From the NCBI RefSeq assembly GCF_000503055.1, contig NZ_AYVY01000012.1, positions 89,510 to 153,509 on the forward strand: DNA of 64,000 nucleotides, written 5' to 3'. Below the pieces are notes generated by a model. The model was not told where the DNA came from. It did not search any database and was given only the letters and a program-made list of their open reading frames with translations. Source of the DNA: Mesorhizobium sp. LSHC420B00 (GTDB taxonomy: Bacteria; Pseudomonadota; Alphaproteobacteria; Rhizobiales; Rhizobiaceae). Shown here one piece after another: positions 40,124-49,330 of this stretch; position 1 is the first letter of the stretch, and each line of letters opens with the position of its first letter. The translations under genes were made by a program, and so were the position numbers.

Positions 40124-41226
40124 TGGCTGTCGCGCTTTCCGAGAGTGATGGCGGCGCGCAATCCGTCGCGGCCGAATTGCGCCATGTTCATGAAGATGCC
40201 GTAAGGCACGGGAATGTTGGCAGCATCGAGGATCGTCTCCTGCCGCTCGTCCTCGACCCAGGGGTCGTGGATCAGGATATGATCGCCATCGTCACCAATG
40301 GCCAATACCCAGTGCGGAACCTTCTTGCCGAACATCAGGAAGCCGCTGATCAGGACCAGTACCAGTTTTCCCTCTGCGATCGCGGTGCGAATGTCGTCAA
40401 GCCCGAATGAACGGTAATTCACCGGGATGCCGTAAAGTTCCGCGCGGCGGCGAAAGTCGACCTGCGCCAGCTCCATCACCCGGCGCTTGTCTTCGCTGCG
40501 CACCGACTGCAGGAAAAGCGCGCCATAGAAGGACACATAGATCTCAGCAGCAAGCCCGCTCTCATAGCCGGCGACGGCCAGCCCGAACGGCTCGCAGCCG
40601 CCGGGGCCGGACATCATGAAAACGGTCGTCGCCTCACGCCACAGCCGGATTTCCATCACCGGGTCCGGCACGAAGCCGGGGCCGAAGTAAGCCATCGCCA
40701 TCATCAGGCAGCATGGTCCGCAAGTGAATTCGCAAGTCTGCTGATAAAACGGCACTTCGGTGGCGACCGGAATGTCGCCACGCAAGGTCTTTTCATAGCG
40801 CAGCGCCGTGGCGCCATCCTCGTAATAGTCCGGTTCGCGGCCGATCTTGCGGTAGCCGCTCCGCTCGTAGATCTGGATCGCGCGCGGGTTGTCCTCGCGG
40901 ACTTCCAAACGAAGCATCATGCGGCCGTGCTCGAAAGCAGCGGTCTCGGCCTCTTCCAGCAGAAGGCGGCCAACGCCACGGCCGCCGAAAAATGGACCGA
41001 CGGCGATCGAATAGAGCCGCGCGACGCCGCTGCCCTTGCGAAACAGCACGACTGCATAGCCGGCGACGCGGCCATCGCTTTCGCCAACCAGCAGTTCGGC
41101 GGTGTCGCGTTCGATCAGTTGGCGAAAGGAACGGCGAGAAATGCGGTCGCTCGAGAAAACAGCTTTTTCGATGGCGGCGAGGTCATCGACGTCGGACGCG
41201 CGGGCCTTGCGAATCTCGGCAGGCAT
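40120..41226 (-). CDS. GNAT acetyltransferase fused to a C39-like peptidase
   Basis: 368 residues. About 1-150 form a GNAT N-acetyltransferase with the acetyl-CoA loop VGPFFGGRGVGRLL and the RAIQIYERSGYRKIG end. About 155-368 form a papain/C39-like domain with probable triad Cys169 (TCEFTCGPCC), His305 (VPHWVLAIG) and an Asp in LIHDPWVED. Such fusions sit beside RimK-type ATP-grasp genes in several proteobacteria. Acetylation and cleavage of a small peptide made or extended by the ligase is a reasonable inference. First gene of the unit. Confidence 0.9.
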   Translation of the reverse strand: MPAEIRKARASDVDDLAAIEKAVFSSDRISRRSFRQLIERDTAELLVGESDGRVAGYAVVLFRKGSGVARLYSIAVGPFFGGRGVGRLLLEEAETAAFEHGRMMLRLEVREDNPRAIQIYERSGYRKIGREPDYYEDGATALRYEKTLRGDIPVATEVPFYQQTCEFTCGPCCLMMAMAYFGPGFVPDPVMEIRLWREATTVFMMSGPGGCEPFGLAVAGYESGLAAEIYVSFYGALFLQSVRSEDKRRVMELAQVDFRRRAELYGIPVNYRSFGLDDIRTAIAEGKLVLVLISGFLMFGKKVPHWVLAIGDDGDHILIHDPWVEDERQETILDAANIPVPYGIFMNMAQFGRDGLRAAITLGKRDSQ

Positions 41227-41434
41227 GCGGGCTCAGAAAACCTCGATTGGGTTGTGGAAACGACCCTAGTCTAAACATCGGTCACACCAGCCGAAGTGCC
41301 AGCATTAAGCAAGCGCTATCGCACCTCGATTAGGGCCGAATTGTGACAGTTTTGACAGCAGGCAGGTCGCGCAAAGGCTTTGAGCGACCTCCGTGTTTCG
41401 GCATCGGCGCGGCTCCGGAAAAATGAGATCCTGC

Positions 41435-42229
41435 TCAGCTTTGCAAGGCCGCCAGAAGCTGGCCATAGGCGCTCTTGGCCACCGCGGCCAGCCGCTCGCG
41501 CGGCAGCGAGCCGACGACGGCGCAGCCATAACCCTTGTCCAGCCAGTAGATAGCCGCAGGACCATCTTCTTCCGACCCATAGGTGCCCTTGGCCTTGGCA
41601 GCCGATTCGGCGGTGACGAAGAGCGAAATGCGCGCGCCCTTGTCGTCCTCGTAAAGCAGCATCGCGGCCTTGCCCTGGCCGGCAGGCAGCAGCCGGCCAC
41701 CGACCAGTTGGAATCCCTGCGCTGCCAGATCCGGCGCGACGAGCTTCAAACCCACCTGGTTCGACAACCAGCTCTGCAAATGATCCTTGTCGCTTGCCGG
41801 CACTTCCACCGCATGCCGCTTTTCGGCGGCATAGATGACGTGGGCGGCGATCGCTTCTTCGGCAAGCTGGTCCTCGGCCCTATTTTCCAGGCCGAGGCCG
41901 CCGATGCCGGCAAGATAGCCGCCAGCACCGCCAATCACCAGCATGGCGGCAGCGGCGACCGCAAGCCACCAACGCGAGCGCGACGGCGCCGCTCTGACCA
42001 CCGACGCCTCGCCAAGCACCACCTTGTTCAGCCGCACCGGTACGGGTTCGTCCAGCACGCCGTTAAAGGCTGCGCGCAATGCTGCCCGGTCGGCGGCGTA
42101 GCGTGCACTCTTGGCCTTCATCTCGGCATTGGCCTCGAGCCATGCCTCATAGGCCGTCCGCTCGTCGCCCGGCAACTCGCCATCGAGAGCCATGTGGATG
42201 TCGCGTTCGGAGAAATCGCGCCGGCTCAT
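41435..42229 (-). CDS. Anti-sigma factor, membrane-anchored
   Basis: 264 residues. The cytoplasmic N-terminus (MSRRDFSERDIHMALDGELP) has the anti-sigma helix pattern without a Cys/His zinc site. One transmembrane helix follows at about 87-109 (WWLAVAAAAMLVIGGAGGYL), then a periplasmic domain of about 150 residues with FVTAESAAKAKGTYG and a single late Cys. Its ATG overlaps the sigma-factor stop (ATGA), which fixes its partner. The signal it senses is unknown. Confidence 0.88.
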   Translation of the reverse strand: MSRRDFSERDIHMALDGELPGDERTAYEAWLEANAEMKAKSARYAADRAALRAAFNGVLDEPVPVRLNKVVLGEASVVRAAPSRSRWWLAVAAAAMLVIGGAGGYLAGIGGLGLENRAEDQLAEEAIAAHVIYAAEKRHAVEVPASDKDHLQSWLSNQVGLKLVAPDLAAQGFQLVGGRLLPAGQGKAAMLLYEDDKGARISLFVTAESAAKAKGTYGSEEDGPAAIYWLDKGYGCAVVGSLPRERLAAVAKSAYGQLLAALQS

Positions 42230-42744
42230 TTCTCGACGATCCTTATCGAGCGGCGGCGCGCGGTATCATCCAGCAGCGCGCGCAGTTCCTCACGCCCGCG
42301 CGCGATGCGGGACATCAAGGTGCCGGCGGGAACCCCAAGGATGTTGGCGGCTTCGGCATAGGAAAACCCTTCGATGGCGACCATCACAAGTGCCGCGCGC
42401 CGGTCAGGGCTGATCGCCTGCAGCGCGTCGACGATCTCGCGCGAGGCGATGCTCTCGACCTGCTCGGCGGGTGCTGCCTGCGCCTCGCTTGCCTCGAGCG
42501 GCAGCATCGCCGCCTCGCCGCGCCGGTTCACCTTGCGCATCTGGTCGATGAACAAATGATGCATGATCGTAAACAGCCACCTCCTGGGGCTTTCTCCTGT
42601 CTGCCAATTGTCGAGCCGCACAAGCGCCCGCTCGAGACAATCCTGGACGAGATCGTCGGCGGAATCGCGGTCGCGCAACAGCGAGCGTGCATAGCGGCGC
42701 AAACGCGGTATTTCACCAAGGATTGCTGCCTTCTTTTCGTCCAT
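42226..42744 (-). CDS. ECF RNA polymerase sigma factor
   Basis: 172-residue group IV sigma factor. Region 2 is RYARSLLRDRDSADDLVQDC ... WLFTIMHHLFIDQMRK and region 4 is LVMVAIEGFSYAEAANILGV ... TLMSRIARGREELRALL. ATG 42744 is the usual family start; an in-frame ATG at 42840 would add 32 residues without similarity. Cotranscribed with the anti-sigma gene. It probably activates its own promoter in 42745-42897. Confidence 0.92.
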   Translation of the reverse strand: MDEKKAAILGEIPRLRRYARSLLRDRDSADDLVQDCLERALVRLDNWQTGESPRRWLFTIMHHLFIDQMRKVNRRGEAAMLPLEASEAQAAPAEQVESIASREIVDALQAISPDRRAALVMVAIEGFSYAEAANILGVPAGTLMSRIARGREELRALLDDTARRRSIRIVEK

Positions 42745-42897
42745 GACCGCTGGTTCTGGAGCCCCTGTCCGTGGTGATTGAACGCGCCTTTGCGGCGCGG
42801 CGCAAGCGGCCAGCGCGAAGCGGTCCGCCGCCCCGGTCACCCAAGCAACTGAATAACGCTGCCGATGCCAGCTTTATTCCCGGCCAAATTGAAATCG

Positions 42898-45621
42898 TCA
42901 GCTATTGCTCGTCTCGAGCTTTTCTTTCGCCGCCCTTGTCAGCAGCCGCTGATAAAACAAGCCGATGCCGATGAGCACCGCGCCGAGGCCGATGAAGGAC
43001 AGCGCCCGCAACACGCCTTCCAGCTCCGACATATCGAAGACGAAGACCTTGAGCACGGCGACCGCGATCAGCGCCGCAGACGCTATGCGCAGCACCTGCG
43101 ACTTCAGCCAGACACCGGCGGTGAGCAGCACCACGCCGATGGCCAACCAGAGCGCCGAATAGGTATAGGTCTCGACCTGGCCGAGGCCGCTCCACAGGCC
43201 GATGAACTCGCCCTTGAACAGCCTCCTGACCGACAGCGTGGCATAGACGAAGGCGAGCACCGCCGCCACAACCGCAAGCATGGCCGCATACCATTTCGGC
43301 CGCTTGTCGCGGGTATAGAGCGCCAGTGCGCCTGTCGCGACTGCCGGCAACAGATAGGCGAGGAACAGAAGGTTGAACACCGGAATGCCGCCGGTCGATT
43401 CATCCGTCAGCAGCGGGTTCAGCACCACAAAATGCCGGATGACGATGAAGGCGACCGAGAGCACCCCAGCAGCCATCGAGCCGTAACGTAGCACCGAGCT
43501 TGGCGAGCGCATGTCGATGGCGACCAGGATTGCACCGGCGCCGATGGCGATCAGCGTATAGATCGCCTGTTCGGCAAGTGTCATCGAGCCGCTGTCGATG
43601 ACGCCACCATGCATGGCATGACGCACCAGCATGGCAACGGCGAGCAGAGCAAACAGCGCGGCGCCGGCCTCCATGGCGAGGCGCGGCCGGCCATTGGTTG
43701 TGCGGGCGAGTTGCCAGGCGGCAAAGCCGAAGGCGAGCGCCGGCACGCCATATCCGAGCAGCAGCCAGTTAAATACCGGTGTTTTCGACAGGAACTCGGC
43801 ACCGACGATGGTCGGGTCGAAGGCGGCACGGCCGAGCACTGCGATCACCGCACCGACCGAAATCCAGCCAAGCACCGGATAGCTGCGCCAGCGCGTCGCC
43901 AGCGCCGGCACAACGGCGGCTGCTCCGAGCAGGATGGTTGTCCAGCCGGAACCAAAGGCCATATGCAACATCAGCAGGCCGGCAATCGCCGCGCCGGCGA
44001 GCGCGAAGGAGACGGCAGCGCCGCCGGTCAGCGGCGGCGCTTCGCCGCGCGCTATCCATTCGCCGCCGGCGACGAAGATCCCGACCAAAACGGCCGCTGC
44101 GGCCGCATAAGCAAGGTCACGGTCGAGATTGCCGAAGGTGAACCAGAGCGCCAGCAGGATGACCAGTGGCGCGACAGCGCTCCATGCCGCCCATGTGGCG
44201 GCGCGCAGCCAGCCAGGAGCCGCAAAACGGCGCGCTGCCCAAAAGCCGGCGCCGATGAAGACCAGGCCCAGCGCGATGCCGATCCTGAGCATCAAGGCAT
44301 CAGACGCCGCAACCGGCACGCCATCGACACCGAGAGCGCCGCCCGAAAAATCGGCGGCGACCGTGGTCGGCGGAATGATGCCGAGATAGACCAGCACCGT
44401 CGCCAGCCCGGCGGCGTGCAGCAGTGCAAGCGCTCGCGGACGGTAGAGCGCTACCGCCACCAGGGCTACGATAAGGGCCGCGCCCTGCAGGGCATCGCCG
44501 GCGGCGGCAAAGACCGGATCGACGAACAGGGCCAGCGCTGAAAGAGCGTCGAAGAACCCCGGCGCGATCGACGGCCAGTCGAAGCCGGTGCCGGCGACCG
44601 CTTCGCTGCGACGGCCAAGCCACACGAAGGCGAGCACGGCCAGTGTCACCACGTCGATAAAGAGGATGACGGAAAGGTTCGTCCCCGGCGCTTCGGTCAT
44701 GTAGAAGATGGTCCAGATGCCGGTGGCGACGAAGGCTGCGGCCATCAAGAGCCTCCAGTCGCGGATGCGGGCAATGACGCCGGTGGCGGCGAGCACGATC
44801 GCCAGATAGCCAAACAGCGCCCACGGATTGGGCGCCTGCGAGGCGACGAGTAGCGGCGTCACCATGGCGCCGAGCAGGCCTACGCCGGCCAGCGCCTGAC
44901 CGTGGACCAGGCTTGCCGCGATCGTCGCCACCCCGATGGCGCCGAGCAGCGTGAAAGCGAGCGCCGGGCCGATGAAACCGTAAATGCTGTACGCGGCGTA
45001 GACGGTGCCGAAGAGGATGAAAGCGCCGGCCGCCGTCAGGATCGCCGGGATATAGGCACCGGCGGCACCTTGCACCGGCACCCTGAAGCCGGTGCGCCGG
45101 ATGAACTCGCCGCCGGCGACCAGCACCAGCCCAAGTGCCGCCGCCATGGCAAGCCGCACGCGTGGCCCGAAAATGCCGGCCTCAATGGTGTAGCGGATCA
45201 GGAACAGGCCGCCCAGCGCCAACGCGATGCCACCAACCCATACCGCCCAGCGGGTACCGAGCGCCGTTTCGACGTCGGATTGGCGGGCGGCTTTCGCCGC
45301 TGCCGCCGGTTGCGCCGGCTCGGGTGCGGACGGCGCCGCGGTATCGGCTTCTGCCTCTGTGGCTGATGCGACCGCTGCGGTCTCGGCCCCTGGCGATGCG
45401 GCCATGTCGGCTGCCGCCGCCGGCGGGATTGCGCCATCCGCCGGTTTGCTGTCGTTTGCAGCCGGTTCCTTGGCTTGCGGCGGCAGGACAGGCGCGCCCG
45501 AAAGCACGAGGCTGCGCAACGCGCCAAGCTCGCGCTCGATCAGGCCGATACGGCGCTGCTGGCGTGAAATGATGACGAACAGCGCGATGATGGCGACGAG
45601 GCCAATCAGGCTTTCAAACAT
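42898..45621 (-). CDS. DUF2339 multi-spanning membrane protein
   Basis: 907 residues with some 25 or more hydrophobic helices. An N-terminal membrane helix is followed by a predicted coiled segment (ISRQQRRIGLIERELGAL), then an Ala/Pro/Glu-rich linker at about 45-110. The LGTRWAVWVGGIALALGGLFLIRY stretch, typical of the family, precedes the membrane body. The C-terminal YRDKRPKW-like loops and RRLFKGEFIG motif also fit. Family function unknown; possibly envelope polymer transport. Lies alone, downstream of no close partner. Confidence 0.9.
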   Translation of the reverse strand: MFESLIGLVAIIALFVIISRQQRRIGLIERELGALRSLVLSGAPVLPPQAKEPAANDSKPADGAIPPAAAADMAASPGAETAAVASATEAEADTAAPSAPEPAQPAAAAKAARQSDVETALGTRWAVWVGGIALALGGLFLIRYTIEAGIFGPRVRLAMAAALGLVLVAGGEFIRRTGFRVPVQGAAGAYIPAILTAAGAFILFGTVYAAYSIYGFIGPALAFTLLGAIGVATIAASLVHGQALAGVGLLGAMVTPLLVASQAPNPWALFGYLAIVLAATGVIARIRDWRLLMAAAFVATGIWTIFYMTEAPGTNLSVILFIDVVTLAVLAFVWLGRRSEAVAGTGFDWPSIAPGFFDALSALALFVDPVFAAAGDALQGAALIVALVAVALYRPRALALLHAAGLATVLVYLGIIPPTTVAADFSGGALGVDGVPVAASDALMLRIGIALGLVFIGAGFWAARRFAAPGWLRAATWAAWSAVAPLVILLALWFTFGNLDRDLAYAAAAAVLVGIFVAGGEWIARGEAPPLTGGAAVSFALAGAAIAGLLMLHMAFGSGWTTILLGAAAVVPALATRWRSYPVLGWISVGAVIAVLGRAAFDPTIVGAEFLSKTPVFNWLLLGYGVPALAFGFAAWQLARTTNGRPRLAMEAGAALFALLAVAMLVRHAMHGGVIDSGSMTLAEQAIYTLIAIGAGAILVAIDMRSPSSVLRYGSMAAGVLSVAFIVIRHFVVLNPLLTDESTGGIPVFNLLFLAYLLPAVATGALALYTRDKRPKWYAAMLAVVAAVLAFVYATLSVRRLFKGEFIGLWSGLGQVETYTYSALWLAIGVVLLTAGVWLKSQVLRIASAALIAVAVLKVFVFDMSELEGVLRALSFIGLGAVLIGIGLFYQRLLTRAAKEKLETSNS

Positions 45622-45705
45622 GGCGGTTCCCCCAAACCAGGCCAGTCGTCACTGACATTCAATGTTCAGTGACATTCAAATGCGGCGGCCAGACGGCCGG
45701 TCCAT

Positions 45706-45888
45706 TCAACGTGCCGCCAGATTGGCCGCCGGAAAGATCGAGCACGTTTCGGTGCCGAAAGCCAGCAGCTTGCCATTGGCATCCTTCAGCGCCGCTTCCG
45801 AAACCGCCAGCGTGCGGCCCTTGTGCACCACTTTGCCCTCGCACACCACCTCGCCGGTCCCTGGTGTGATCGGCCGCGTCAAATAATG
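45706..45888 (-). pseudogene. 3' remnant of a PaaI-type hotdog thioesterase
   Basis: 60 codons ending at 45706 read as the last strands of a PaaI/YdiI-like thioesterase (HYLTRPITPGTGEVVCEGKV ... FGTETCSIFPAANLAAR). The N-terminal half with the catalytic helix is absent: upstream in-frame sequence is the 3' end of recO in another frame. No start codon fits. A deletion that joined recO to the tail of the thioesterase gene explains the arrangement. Confidence 0.6.
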
Positions 45889-45934
45889 TCGAGGCCAAGC
45901 GGCGAAACCCGGCCGGGGTAGAGTTCCACTTCGC

Positions 45935-46711
45935 TCACCTGATGGCTTCGCCGACGGCGGTTTCCCCGGCGATTGCCTTGCCGCCCGCATAATGCTTGCG
46001 CAAGGCGGCGAGGAAGCCGGCGCGGGCGCCGGGTGGTTCGATACCGCGCGGCTCGTAGACATGGCGGGTCAAAAAGAAGCCGGTCAACCGGAAGGCGTCG
46101 TCGATCGCCGCCGGATCGGCGCGCAGGCCCGAACCGCGCTGCAGGAAGGCAGGCAGCGCCAGCATCTTGTCGCGCCACGGCGCGCCCGCCGCCCGCGACA
46201 CGGCGCGGCCGGATTTCGGCGAGACGTAGGCAAGATCCTGCCTGGTGCCGGTCGCCGCACACTGGCTGAGATCGAGGCCGAAACCGAGTTCGTCGAGAAC
46301 CAGCAGCTCGAAGCGGGCCACCAGCTCGCCGGCGGCATCGGCATCGTCGAGATGGGCGATCATGACCGCGAGCGTCTCATAGAGACCGCGATGGGCATCG
46401 CGCTCGGGCAGAAGACGCAAATGCGCGGCCATCGTCTGCAAGCCGTAAACGGCAACGGCGCTGTCCATCAGCCGGGCGGCGTTCATTTCGATGGCCTCGG
46501 CCTGGAAGGTGCCGAGATGTTCGTCGAGCCGCGCCCGCCACAACAGGTCGACGCGGTTGCCGGGCTGCAAGACCGGCTGCTGCTTGCGCGAACGGCCGCC
46601 GCGCACGAGACCGAGATGGCGGCCATGCGCACGTGTCATCACCTCGAGAATGGCGCTGGTTTCGCCATGCTTGCGGGTGCCGAGAATGATTCCCTCGTCG
46701 CGCCATTCCAT
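45935..46711 (-). CDS. recO: DNA repair protein RecO
   Basis: 258 residues. The OB-fold start [20 protein letters not shown] and RGGRSRK loop, then the helical C-terminal domain ([20 protein letters not shown]) are as expected. RecO loads RecA onto SSB-coated single strands with RecR. The zinc-type cysteines of some RecO proteins are not conserved here. In related genomes recO follows era directly; here about 5 kb separates them. Confidence 0.95.
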   Translation of the reverse strand: MEWRDEGIILGTRKHGETSAILEVMTRAHGRHLGLVRGGRSRKQQPVLQPGNRVDLLWRARLDEHLGTFQAEAIEMNAARLMDSAVAVYGLQTMAAHLRLLPERDAHRGLYETLAVMIAHLDDADAAGELVARFELLVLDELGFGLDLSQCAATGTRQDLAYVSPKSGRAVSRAAGAPWRDKMLALPAFLQRGSGLRADPAAIDDAFRLTGFFLTRHVYEPRGIEPPGARAGFLAALRKHYAGGKAIAGETAVGEAIR

Positions 46712-46774
46712 GACCAGAGCTTGTCACCGGTTCGATGGCGAAATCAAGATGAGCGACTTATCCGCCGCCAAACC

Positions 46775-46809
46775 AAAACGGCCCGTAGCGTATCGCTACG
46801 GGCCGTTTT
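46775..46809. terminator. Strong bidirectional terminator
   Basis: A 16-bp perfect stem (AAAACGGCCCGTAGCG with CGCTACGGGCCGTTTT) with a TAT loop. T-tracts follow on either strand. It sits behind the porin gene (minus strand), before recO. Confidence 0.9.
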
Positions 46810-46827
46810 TGCGAGATCGTCGTTTGA

Positions 46828-47916
46828 TCAGAACGAGCGCTGGAAGCGGAAGATGCCGCCGATTGCGTCGGCATCGTCGGCATCGAAATTGTCGTAATAA
46901 TCGACTTCGGCGGTGATCGTGTAACCAGGAACGATGGTGTAGGCGACGTTGGCCGCAACGGCGAAGTCTTTGTCGTCGGTATAGGAGACCTGGGCGTTCA
47001 AAGAGGTCTTCTTGTTGACGGCATAGCTGCCGCCGCCCCAGACGGCAAAGTTGCCAGTCCACGGCTTGTAGAAGTTCTTTGCGACGTTGTCGTCGCTGCC
47101 GTAGCCCGCCATCACGAACAGGGTCAGGTCAGTAATCGGCTTGACGTCGAGGCGAGCTTTGCCGGCCCATTCTTCCGACGTGCTGTTATAGGCGCCGACG
47201 GCGGTGATCGCACCCCAGTCACCCTTGTATTTCACGCCGCCGACGACAAACGGAACGTAGCTGTCGATCGACTGGTCAGCGCCGGAGCCTGTTTCGACCG
47301 AGGCGACTGCCGTAAAGCCGTTACCGCCGTCGAAATAGTAACTGATCAGGTTGGTGTCCTTGGTGCCGTACGGGATGATGGTGTCCTGGACGACGTTGCC
47401 GGCGTAGCCGATGAACGAATCATAGACAGTTTCATCCTTGCCGACGCGGGAACCTCCAAGCTGGATCCAGGCGAAGTTCAGGGTAACCGCCTTGTTGTCC
47501 TGCACGCTGAAATCAACACCGCTCACGGTGTGTTTGGTATTGCCGAAGTTGAAACGGGTCTCGGTGTAGGTCTTCAACGTGCCGAGCTCGGTTTCCTGGC
47601 CGGTCCACGTCTTCAAATTGAAGCGGGCATTCTTGTTCCAGGTCTGCTGTTCGTCACCGTCCATAAGGTCGTGGGTCGTCGCGCCGTCGAAAACGCGGCC
47701 ACCGTCGCCGAAGCTGGCGTCATAGCGGACATAGCCGCCGATGCGCAGGCAGGTTTCGGTGCCGGGGATATAGAAGTAGCCGGCGCCGTAGACGTCGCAG
47801 ATCTTGACGTATTCAGCGGGTTCCGGCTCGGCGACCACAACAGCGTCGGCGGCGCGCGCGCCGGAGACCGCGACGAATGCCGCGGCTGAGCCGAGAAGAA
47901 GGCTCTTGATATTCAT
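46828..47916 (-). CDS. Outer-membrane porin (RopA/Omp2 type)
   Basis: 362 residues with a signal peptide (MNIKSLLLGSAAAFVAVSGA-RAADAV). The mature start PAEYVKICDVYGAGYFYIPGTETCLRIGGYVRYD contains the two cysteines typical of rhizobial and Brucella porins. Many alternating beta strands end in the C-terminal Phe (FRFQRSF) needed for BAM insertion. ATG 47916 follows GGAGAGGTCAGAAA. The upstream leader is long and A+T-rich and may be regulated. Ends at the strong terminator. Confidence 0.94.
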   Translation of the reverse strand: MNIKSLLLGSAAAFVAVSGARAADAVVVAEPEPAEYVKICDVYGAGYFYIPGTETCLRIGGYVRYDASFGDGGRVFDGATTHDLMDGDEQQTWNKNARFNLKTWTGQETELGTLKTYTETRFNFGNTKHTVSGVDFSVQDNKAVTLNFAWIQLGGSRVGKDETVYDSFIGYAGNVVQDTIIPYGTKDTNLISYYFDGGNGFTAVASVETGSGADQSIDSYVPFVVGGVKYKGDWGAITAVGAYNSTSEEWAGKARLDVKPITDLTLFVMAGYGSDDNVAKNFYKPWTGNFAVWGGGSYAVNKKTSLNAQVSYTDDKDFAVAANVAYTIVPGYTITAEVDYYDNFDADDADAIGGIFRFQRSF

Positions 47917-48278
47917 TTTCTGACCTCTCCAGTCAAAGTTAAAAATGGCTTTGGATTCATGGGTTGAACGGCTGAACGCCTCACCCACGTCGAAAAAGGC
48001 GCGCACCGCACCCCCTCTCCAGGCGGCGAACATACTCATCCGCATTCCAGTCTCAATGACGATTCCAAAAATAATCAATGTTTGTATAACAGAAGAAATC
48101 CATGTTGCACAAATATCACTTCATATTTTCTTCACGTTTGCTCCCGGCACAAACGAGACATTGTCACAATTGTACGAAACTATACTTATTCCATTAGCCG
48201 GCAAACCGGTCATAGTCCGGTTGACATTCCTTTTACGTGTTATTTTTTGGAATAGACTTCTAACGTTGGCGGCGAAAA
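47917..48278. other. 362-bp A+T-rich leader/promoter region of the porin gene
   Basis: No gene is supported. The stretch 48050-48260 is markedly A+T-rich for this genome (for example AATCAATGTTTGTATAACAG). It should contain the porin promoter and a long untranslated leader, where small RNAs and OmpR/ChvI-type regulators commonly act on rhizobial porins. No specific box was assigned. Confidence 0.55.
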
Positions 48279-48982
48279 TCAAGCCAACTTCGCCATCGCT
48301 GCGTTCTGTGCGGCAAGAACGACTTCCGCCACCAGATCCTGTTTGAGCATTTCAATGGGAATACGTCCGGCAAGGCCGGGCGCGGGGCCGACCAGCCACG
48401 ACCAGGCACGCCGCGGATCGGGCATCGCGGATAACACTTCGTTGATACCCGGAGCCGGCCTGCCGTCGACGAACTGCGCCAGAGGAATACATGTTTGCGG
48501 CCACCGGTGCGCAACGCAACGACCGTGCCGCTCCGCTGCCAGCGATGCAGGGTCGAGCGCGATATGCCGAGATTTTCCTGCAGGAAGGTCGACCCGGCGA
48601 CCCGACCGGCCCAGTCCTCGACCCGCATCGCGTCGAGGTCGCCCGTTCCGGCCAGGGGTTGGATGTCTGCCCCTTGGCCTTCGTGCGCCGTCGACAGAGG
48701 CGTCCGGGTACGGCGTTCCGTCGCTTCGGCCGCCAATATCCGCACGAACCGCGACGCCATGCCGGGCAATCTTTCCTGCATGGTGTCGATCGCCCTGATG
48801 TCGGTCGGCGCAAGCAGGGCGACGGCGGCGGCAACGGCCCCGGCGACCCTGCCCGCTGCGACGACCGCATCGCTGTTCGTCACCTTGCCTTGCCGCGCCA
48901 GCACGCGCTCGATCTCAACAGCGACGGCGTTTGCAAACTCGATCTGACGGATGGGGTCGATGCGATTCCAAGTCCCGGTCAT
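48279..48982 (-). pseudogene. DUF2384 (Xre/MbcA/ParS) antitoxin-like gene, frameshifted
   Basis: The first 166 or so codons read well (MTGTWNRIDPIRQIEFANAV ... ENLGISRSTLHRWQRSGTVV), including a helix-turn-helix. After GGRKHVF the frame shifts. The conserved ending (LAQFVDGRPAPGINEVLSAM, then PRRAWSWLVGPAPGLAGRIP, a DUF2384 toxin-binding pattern) is in the neighbouring frame and stops at 48279. Adding one G near 48484 (AGAGGAA to AGAGGGAA) restores it. Uncorrected, the frame runs to 48260 with a nonsense tail. No RES-type toxin gene is adjacent, so it is an orphan antitoxin-like regulator or a remnant. Confidence 0.75.
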
Positions 48983-49330
48983 GTCCTAATCTGGCTGTTT
49001 GCCCGCCTGTTCCGGTTTGCTCGGAAGCGGGTCTTTCGCACAGCCTATAGGCAGGGTGTATGACGGAGAGACGACAAACGGGAACCACGCACGGTCGCAG
49101 TGTCGGCAGGTGCTCCAGCCGATCTAACTGACCAATTTTGCATGGAATATCGGAAATTTCTCAGAACCCGCTCAGGATTTCGGGTCGCGCCGGTGCCAAT
49201 AAGAAACGGGTCGACCGACGTGGTCCACGCATAGCCTCCCGGAATGATTCGGCCGGCTGTAAAAAATGCAAGTCGACCGATTGGGCAGCCCGGCGACCTC
49301 TCATTGTCATCTGCCCGTGAGAGGACTGAC
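48983..49330. other. 348-bp intergenic region between divergent genes
   Basis: Lower in G+C than its surroundings near 49120-49160. Possible reading frames here have no ribosome site or family similarity. It must carry promoters for the antitoxin-like gene and the CPBP protease gene; nothing else was seen. Confidence 0.5.
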
